From positions 1-64,000 of the forward strand of contig PDHQ01000001.1 of assembly GCA_003339415.1 (NCBI GenBank): DNA of 64,000 nt. Reading direction: 5' to 3'. The notes below the pieces were generated by a model. The model did no database searches. It saw only the letters and a program-made list of their open reading frames with translations, and was not told the origin of the DNA. This DNA is from Ophiocordyceps camponoti-saundersi (nom. inval.). Lineage: Eukaryota; Ascomycota; Sordariomycetes; Hypocreales; Ophiocordycipitaceae. Of this stretch, positions 58,511 to 64,000 are shown piece after piece (the stretch's first letter is position 1; every line of letters begins with the position of its first letter). The translations under genes and the position numbers were made by a program.

Positions 58511-60902
58511 ATGAAGAGTCCTCTCATCAGCCTCCTCCTCTTTGGAGGCTCTGTCATTGCGGACCGTGTTGGGGTACCAGGTGAGCCGTTTTCACTCGAC
58601 TCTCAGGGGCAAGGGGTTCGAGAGCCTGCTGACGCCCTGCCTTAGTATGCGTGCCTGATTGTGCCACAAGCCTGTACGGAACTCTTCATTCGGTTCCTGC
58701 ACTAGAGGCATTGCATGCCCTCTGTGAGGATGAGGTGAGTGTCTGAAGCACCTCGGCTTGTCGAGTCCCCTGTCTTTGACCCTTGTTCCCCTCTGCTGAC
58801 ACCGCTGTCAGACCCTCCATCCGTGCATACTCGACACGTGCCCTTTTGACCAATATGGTAAAGCAATGAAGTATATCGCCTGGGAGTGCAGTTTTGTACG
58901 CCGAGAGACGGTAAGGATTGCGACCGAGGAAGGTATCGATCCTGGTGACCCCGAAGTGAGTTGGGCCTTTCGTGGTCCGTTTGATGAAGATCAGATCGAT
59001 GAAACCTTGGGTTATGGAGGTCAGGTCGATGAAGGCCAGGTGGGTGAAGGTCAGGTCGATGAAGATCAATTCGATGAAGATCAGTTCGATGAAGATCAGG
59101 ACCGTGCATTTCTCGGAAAACGACGAATCTATCACACCACACCGGTGCCGGTTCTGCTCGGCCTCTCGACGCATGACGACAATGCACCCTGCACCTCGTC
59201 TGCTGCGACTTCACCTCTGGGCGTCGGCACTTCGAGCACTTCAGCCCTCGGGCAGGAAACGGGATGCCCTTGTCATGATCCGGCCTCCTCCTCCTCCTCC
59301 TCCTTGGTCACGAGCTCTCAGTTTGACTCTGCATCTTTGCTGCAAGGTCCCACAGAGCAGCAGTCTGCTTCCCTGCCCTCTTCCACTTCTGCCCCCATTC
59401 TGACAGGTTACCCGCACGGCACGGATGGCAAGGACTGCCAGACGAGCGCAGGGGCCAATTTCACCACGGTTGCCTCTGTCCGAGGTTCGTCGACGCCGCT
59501 GCCGGCTCCCGCGACGTCGAGCTCATTGCTGGCCGGGTCGGTTGGAAGCTCCGAGTCCATGAGCGGGCTTGCGATCACTGCCGGGGAGTTTTCTCGGGCG
59601 CCCAACGACACGATGACTTCTCCGGGGAGCGTGACGACTGTGGCGACGGTTGGCCCTTTACCGGCTTCGAGCCCCTGTTCAAACTCATCGGTCAGGCAAG
59701 CAACGCCAACGTCCCTTGCACCTTCGACCGCGCCAAGTTCTGCTTCAGCCTTGACCACTTCGTCCTCTGTCGCAGCGTCGGCCACGTCAGCGTTTCTCAC
59801 AGACCCGGCCGCGCCAACGTCTCTTGCATTGCCAGCCACACCGACGTCTCTTGCAGTAACGACGACGCCATTCCAGACGGAAAAACCGGAGGATGAGCAT
59901 CGGTGTTAGAAGCCTGATAGCTTTTGTGCTCCCTGTTTCCAGTCGCCGTCGACTAGTTCGCCCCCGGCCAGCAACCTCACATGTCGGCCGGGAGAAGTGC
60001 GCCATGGCCATACGTGTACGAAGCGGGCCGGAACGATGGCTGTTTTGACGCACGATTCAATGTTGACGGTTGCGGCCATCTCGTCGACATCTATGACACC
60101 CTCGTCTGTTGGGCCGTCTGCGATTCCTTCACCTCCGCCCATGTCCTCGGCAGGGCCCCATTTGAACTCTTGGTCCGGCGCGGCGCCGCAAGTCTCTTCG
60201 TCATCTTCATCTGTTGTAGCCTCACAAGGTCCGTCGACGTCTTCGCTTGATGCGTCGTCTGTCACCTCTTCGACGCCTTCTTCGACGCCTTCTCCCGTCA
60301 CGTCGTCTGACAACTCTTCGGCGTCCTCTGCACACGCGTCTTCTGCGATGCCTGCCATCTCATTGATCTCTTCGTCCCTTACGACTTGTTCAACGCATTC
60401 GACAGAGGCTACCACCCACGAAGCCGTGGAGCACTCAGCGCCGCCCGCTTACGTGACGCCGCTCCCAGGCTACACGTACAATGGTCCAGCGCCGGAGTAC
60501 GTCAGTCTCAGTGCCAGCGTCACGGCTTCGTCCACCAGGCATGGACCCTCGTCGCCAGCGGAGCGATTTGAGACGGGTGGCATCATGGGCTCTCAAGTCG
60601 CGACGACGACAGAGCCGGGTATCTCTGGGCATGCCAGCGCTCATCCCGACTCTTATGGCCCGAACACTTCTGCACCGCACGACTCCACTCCACTGCACAC
60701 GGAATTTCCCGCGGATGCTGCCCTTGGACGCCGATCAGCGCCACACGACGGCCATGATGGCGGCATGGACAAGGCAACTAAGTCGGCCAACGAGACGCAG
60801 AGGAAGACGTCGGCTGCAGCTTGTCGCAGAGATGTGAAGTTCTCCGAAACGTGGATGTTGGTGGTGCTGTCGATGATGATGCTGGGTGCTTTGCGAAGAT
60901 GA
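58511..60902 (+). CDS. Secreted CFEM-like Ser/Thr-rich surface protein with DEDQ repeats
   Basis: Exons 58511-58580, 58646-58734, 58812-59855 and 59943-60902 join in phase to 720 residues. The signal peptide is MKSPLISLLLFGGSVIADRV. The first 80 mature residues carry six cysteines (VC, PDC, ALC, PC, DTC, EC) in a CFEM-like order, although CFEM proper has eight. An acidic tandem repeat of (F/V)DEDQ or VDEGQ units follows (codons about 58975-59102). The remaining 500 residues are Ser/Thr/Pro/Ala-rich, as in O-mannosylated wall proteins, and include three repeats of (A/L)xPTSLA(L/V). The C-terminus ends with a hydrophobic segment and RR (LVVLSMMMLGALRR), so it may be a GPI signal or a membrane anchor. 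The last intron donor (GTAACG) is the least certain. Confidence 0.65.
58975..59102 (+). repeat. 15-bp coding minisatellite (GATGAAGATCAGTTC-like units)
   Basis: At least six units of 15 bp, more perfect toward the 3' end, encode acidic pentapeptides such as DEDQF. Confidence 0.85.
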
Positions 60903-61423
60903 TGAAAAGGGGCGAAGGAGATGATGGTCAGGGCAGCTTCCTGTTGTGACACGATAATAGTTTATTACGGTGATGGGTGTAGGGTTTATTTTGCGTGCAA
61001 GCATTTAATACGAATACAAGTTGTTGTTCTTCTTTAACGATGATGAAGTCTTATGAGACTGGTGGGCACTGAGTCTGACCGAATGACGTTGTGAAGGGAT
61101 GAGGCACATTGAGGCTACGAGGCATCGCATGTATGCGTGTACGAATAGCTTTGACATGGGCACCCGCCTACCCACCTAGGTGCACACTCAGTACGAATAC
61201 GAAGGAGTACATATGTACATACTTTCGGCTGGTGGATTGATGACCAGGCTCATTCTGGATTAGCGCGGAAGACCCACCCACTATCTTGATAAAGAGGGAA
61301 AAAAAAATCTGGAGGAGAAACAGAGAAGAAACAAGACTCAGCAAAGACGAGGCCTTTCATCGACAACAAAAATACCCGGAAACGGCCAGCGGTCTTAACT
61401 CTCTTGAGTACATCACTATCAAG
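60903..61423. other. Intergenic region upstream of NOP6
   Basis: AT-rich 3' flank of the previous gene and NOP6 promoter, with a CCTACCCACCTAGGTGC segment at about 61169. No gene is seen. Confidence 0.65.
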
Positions 61424-62665
61424 ATGAAGAGCAAGCGCGCGCGCGAAGCCGCCGTGACCGCGGTGGAGGAGCCGCCGACGAAGAAGCAGAAGAACGACGA
61501 CAAGACGGAGACGAAGAAGAAGACGAAGAAGGAGAAGAAAAAGGACGGTCAGAAGGAGAGCAGGAAGGAGAAGAAGGAGAAGAGGAAAGATTTGCGCGAT
61601 CTTCCAGGTGAGGATGAAGGTGAGGGCGAGGGCGAGGGTGATGTCGGTGAAGAGGTGACGCAGGAGATTGAGGAGAAGAAGAAGGACAAGAAAGATAAGA
61701 AAGATATGAAGGGGAAGAAGGGAAAGAAGGATAAGAAAGAAGAGGATGATGTGGTCGAGGAAAAGGTTGGTGAGGATAAGGAGAGAAAGGACGAGAAGAA
61801 GGACAAGAAGGAGAAGAAGAAGAAGGATACGGTGAAGGAGAAGCAAGATGGGGAAGAGGAAGAAGAAGAAGAGAAGTCGGAGAAGAAGGATAAGAAAAAG
61901 AAGAAGGGTAAGAAGGAAAAGAAGAGCAAGAACAAAGACGAGCCGATCACGAACGGCACCTCAAACGACACAACCGACTCCCCCCCTCCCACCACCCAAG
62001 AAACCACCACAAACGACACCAACCAGCAGAAAGAAAGCCGACAAGACCGCCACATAGTCTTCGTCGGCAACCTCCCCTACAGCGCGACGCAGTCCACAGT
62101 CGCGTCCCACTTCTCCGCCCTCAACCCCATCTCCGTCCGGTGCCTGACGAAGAAGGATAAGGGGATGGAGTGCAGGGGCGTGGCGTTTGTGGAGTTTGGG
62201 TCGTCGAGGGAGCAGCGTGCTTGTCTTGATCGATTTCATCACTCTGATTTCGAGGGGAGGAGGATCAATGTTGAACTTACGTGAGTCTTTCTTTTTTTTT
62301 CTTCCCCCCTTGTTTTTCCCTTCTCTTTATTTTTGCTTCTACGATTTCTTTTTTACTTCCGTACAAGATTGGAGAAGAAGAGAAGGAAAACGAGAATACG
62401 TGGCTGACCTTTTCCCTTTCTGATGGGGGGGCAAATTTTTTCTAGTGCCGGCGGAGGAGGCAAGACTCAACATCGCAAGGATAAAATCAAGGCCAAAAAC
62501 TCCAAACTGGAGGAGAATCGCGCCAAGAGGATACAAAAGGAGCAGGCGGCCAAGGAGGCGGCCACCAACGGCGAGGGACAAGAAAAGCAGCAGCAGCAGC
62601 AATCCATGATGGGCGACAGCATACACCCCAGCCGGCTAGCCAGGAACCCTCGTCTGGGACATTGA
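61424..62665 (+). CDS. NOP6: NOP6-like nucleolar RNA-binding protein
   Basis: Nop6 acts in small-subunit ribosome biogenesis with the 90S pre-ribosome. Exons 61424-62280 and 62446-62665 (GTGAGT donor, TCTAG acceptor, 165 bp) give 358 residues. The N-terminal 200 residues are almost only Lys, Glu and Asp in KKDKK/EEEE runs, a low-complexity hydrophilin-like part. One RRM follows, with RNP2 IVFVGNLPYS and RNP1 CRGVAFVEFG. After the splice comes GGGGKTQHRKDKIKAKNSKL, EENRAKRIQKE, typical of the Nop6 C-terminus, and the end SIHPSRLARNPRLGH. The start ATG at 61424 fits the KSKRAREA opening. Confidence 0.9.
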
Positions 62666-63626
62666 ACAAACCCGGTCTTCTTATTCGTCTTCTTTTCTTG
62701 GCTTTCTAGTTCTACGAAGCTCATCATCTGGTTTTTGTTTTTTTCACATGCAGTCTGTCAAGAGGAACCTGTCAAGAAGGAACCTGTCAAAGAGGGAAAC
62801 GTGTCGTGTCTGTCGTGGAGTGGTCAGGGGCGTGGGAGGAAGAGTCGATGCGACTAGGCGCCTATTTTCAAGGTTGCGACGAAAGGGGGGCCTATTTACA
62901 GGATTATCGAGGTTGAGGGAAAGGTTGGGAAAGGGGGAAAAACAAAAAAAAAATCAACATCAAAAAGGAAAAACAGGAATACCGAAGCTGCTGAGGATAT
63001 CGTCGGTCAGAGAGGGGGAGGGGGCGACTCACGCGCATTGACGCGAGAGGGGGGAGAGATAGTGAGAGAGATGTATGTAACGACAGAGAGACACAGAGGG
63101 AGGGGGGGGGGGATAGGTAGCAAGAGGAACGGGAGGGGGAAAAAAGTAGATTTCGCATTAAAGGAGCTCACGACAGGACACTGACATGAGGAGCGCCGCG
63201 GGGCAAGCAGAAGAGAGGTTGTTGTTGATGATGACAAGGGGGCGCGGAGAGGAGGATGTAGAGGTAGAGGAGGCGTGTAAAAAAAAAGCAAGACCGAAAT
63301 TCAACACGATAACTGAGAGCCGCCGTGGTTCATTTTTCGAACCTTTCGCCACATGAGTCTAGTAGTTTCCACCAAGAAAGAGTCCGAGTATTGGAGGAAA
63401 CGGTTTTAAAAAAAAAGGGGGGGGGGAAGGCAAAGGGAAAACAAAAAGACCAAAGTAAAAGAAAAAGAGAACCCAGCCGAGCATAGGAGAAAAAAAGCAG
63501 TTGCTCGGAAAAGACGGCTGCGCGGATTGCGATTCGTTAATCAAGTCGAGTGAAGAAAATAGAAAGAGCGTGCATGTGTCGTCGTCGTCGGAGTGTGAAA
63601 CAGAAAGAAGTCAAGACAGATAAGGC
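62666..63626. other. Convergent intergenic region between NOP6 and RAC1
   Basis: The 961 bp are rich in purine tracts (62930-62975, 63080-63140, 63405-63480) and have no supported gene. Much of it may be RAC1 3' UTR. Confidence 0.65.
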
Positions 63627-63979
63627 TTAGAGAATGGAGCACTTGGACTTCTTGTGCTTGGACGGTTGTGGACGGGGGTTCAGGACGGCGCTGTAGTCTA
63701 TGTATCAGCCGAGAGAAGAGGAAGAAGAGCATGGGGGGAGGCGGACCGGATGGCCTCGTCAAAGACGCTCTTGAGATTGCGCTGGGTGAGGGCGGAACAT
63801 TCGAGGTACTTGTAGGCCCGGATCTCGCGGGCGCACACCAGGGCCTGCTCGTACGAGACGGGCTCCATGCGCTTCTGCCGCAGGGAATCGAGCGTGGCGG
63901 CGTCTTCTCGAAGATCGAGCTTGGTGCCGACCAAGATGATGGGGATGTTGGGCGCATGGTGATCGATCTCGGGATACCA
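63627..63979 (-). CDS. RAC1: Rac-type Rho GTPase, 3' part (gene runs off the window)
   Basis: Two terminal exons are visible, 63979-63747 and 63690-63627, separated by a 56-bp intron (donor GTCCGC, acceptor TACAG). They encode [20 protein letters not shown], then [47 protein letters not shown] and [24 protein letters not shown] is the guanine-specificity motif and SAL the G5 motif. The polybasic stretch with CAAX box CSIL predicts geranylgeranylation and plasma-membrane targeting. The reading [15 protein letters not shown] and [11 protein letters not shown] fits Rac rather than Cdc42 or RhoA. The nucleotide-binding P-loop exons lie beyond the window. Rac1 directs polarity and NADPH oxidase in filamentous fungi. 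Confidence 0.92.
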
Positions 63980-64000
63980 CTAGAGGGAGCAAAGCCGGTC

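Overview
The window looks like nuclear chromosomal DNA of a filamentous ascomycete, probably a Sordariomycete of the Hypocreales type. The evidence is short spliceosomal introns (about 50-190 bp, GT-AG with a few GC-AG), intergenic tracts full of CATA, CCTA and GA microsatellites, and fungal families such as yapsin, CFEM, CRY-DASH and a Rac GTPase. Two very large secreted proteins, one of them enterotoxin-like, hint at an animal-associated (insect or nematode) lifestyle; that is inference. I see no bacterial-type operons, rRNA, tRNA or CRISPR. Gene ends below come from reading splice sites by eye and checking reading phase; all multi-exon models close in frame.

Layout. 0-13 kb is a housekeeping block: EFR3 (-), a NIF3-C-terminal-like protein (+), gamma-COP SEC21 (-), ATP12 (+) and a class B flavin monooxygenase (-). 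13-30 kb is richer in secreted proteins: a 1.2-kilo-residue ankyrin protein with an enterotoxin-A-like segment (+), an HSL-type esterase (+), a yapsin-type aspartic protease (+) and a repeat-rich CFEM protein (-). A possible small zinc-ribbon protein follows at 29.5-30.1 kb (-), then a stretch with a 168-bp tandem repeat, and VMS1 (-) at 32.4-34.4 kb.

35-40 kb holds two tandem paralogous small secreted 8-cysteine proteins (-), an acyl-protein-thioesterase-like protein that has lost its catalytic residues (-), and a Gly/Asn-rich small protein (+). 40.8-47.4 kb has CRY-DASH (-) and 2-methylcitrate dehydratase (+), separated by a 2.5-kb spacer with a 111-bp nearly pure G tract.

47.6-60.9 kb contains a 1029-residue secreted protein with three exon-encoded repeats (-), a 445-bp MITE with perfect 46-bp terminal inverted repeats and an 8-bp target duplication, a fungal flavin-dependent halogenase (+), an SH3/LSB-type protein (+), CMS1 (+) and a secreted Cys-rich, Ser/Thr-rich protein (+). 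The window ends with NOP6 (+) and the 3' part of RAC1 (-).

Functional themes. SEC21, EFR3, RAC1 and the SH3 protein serve membrane traffic, PI4P signalling, polarity and actin. ATP12 and PrpD are mitochondrial; NOP6 and CMS1 act in 90S/40S ribosome biogenesis; VMS1 in ribosome quality control. The most unusual content is the secreted set (14.7-18.4, 25-27.9, 35.3-36.8, 47.6-51.1, 58.5-60.9 kb) and the MITE.
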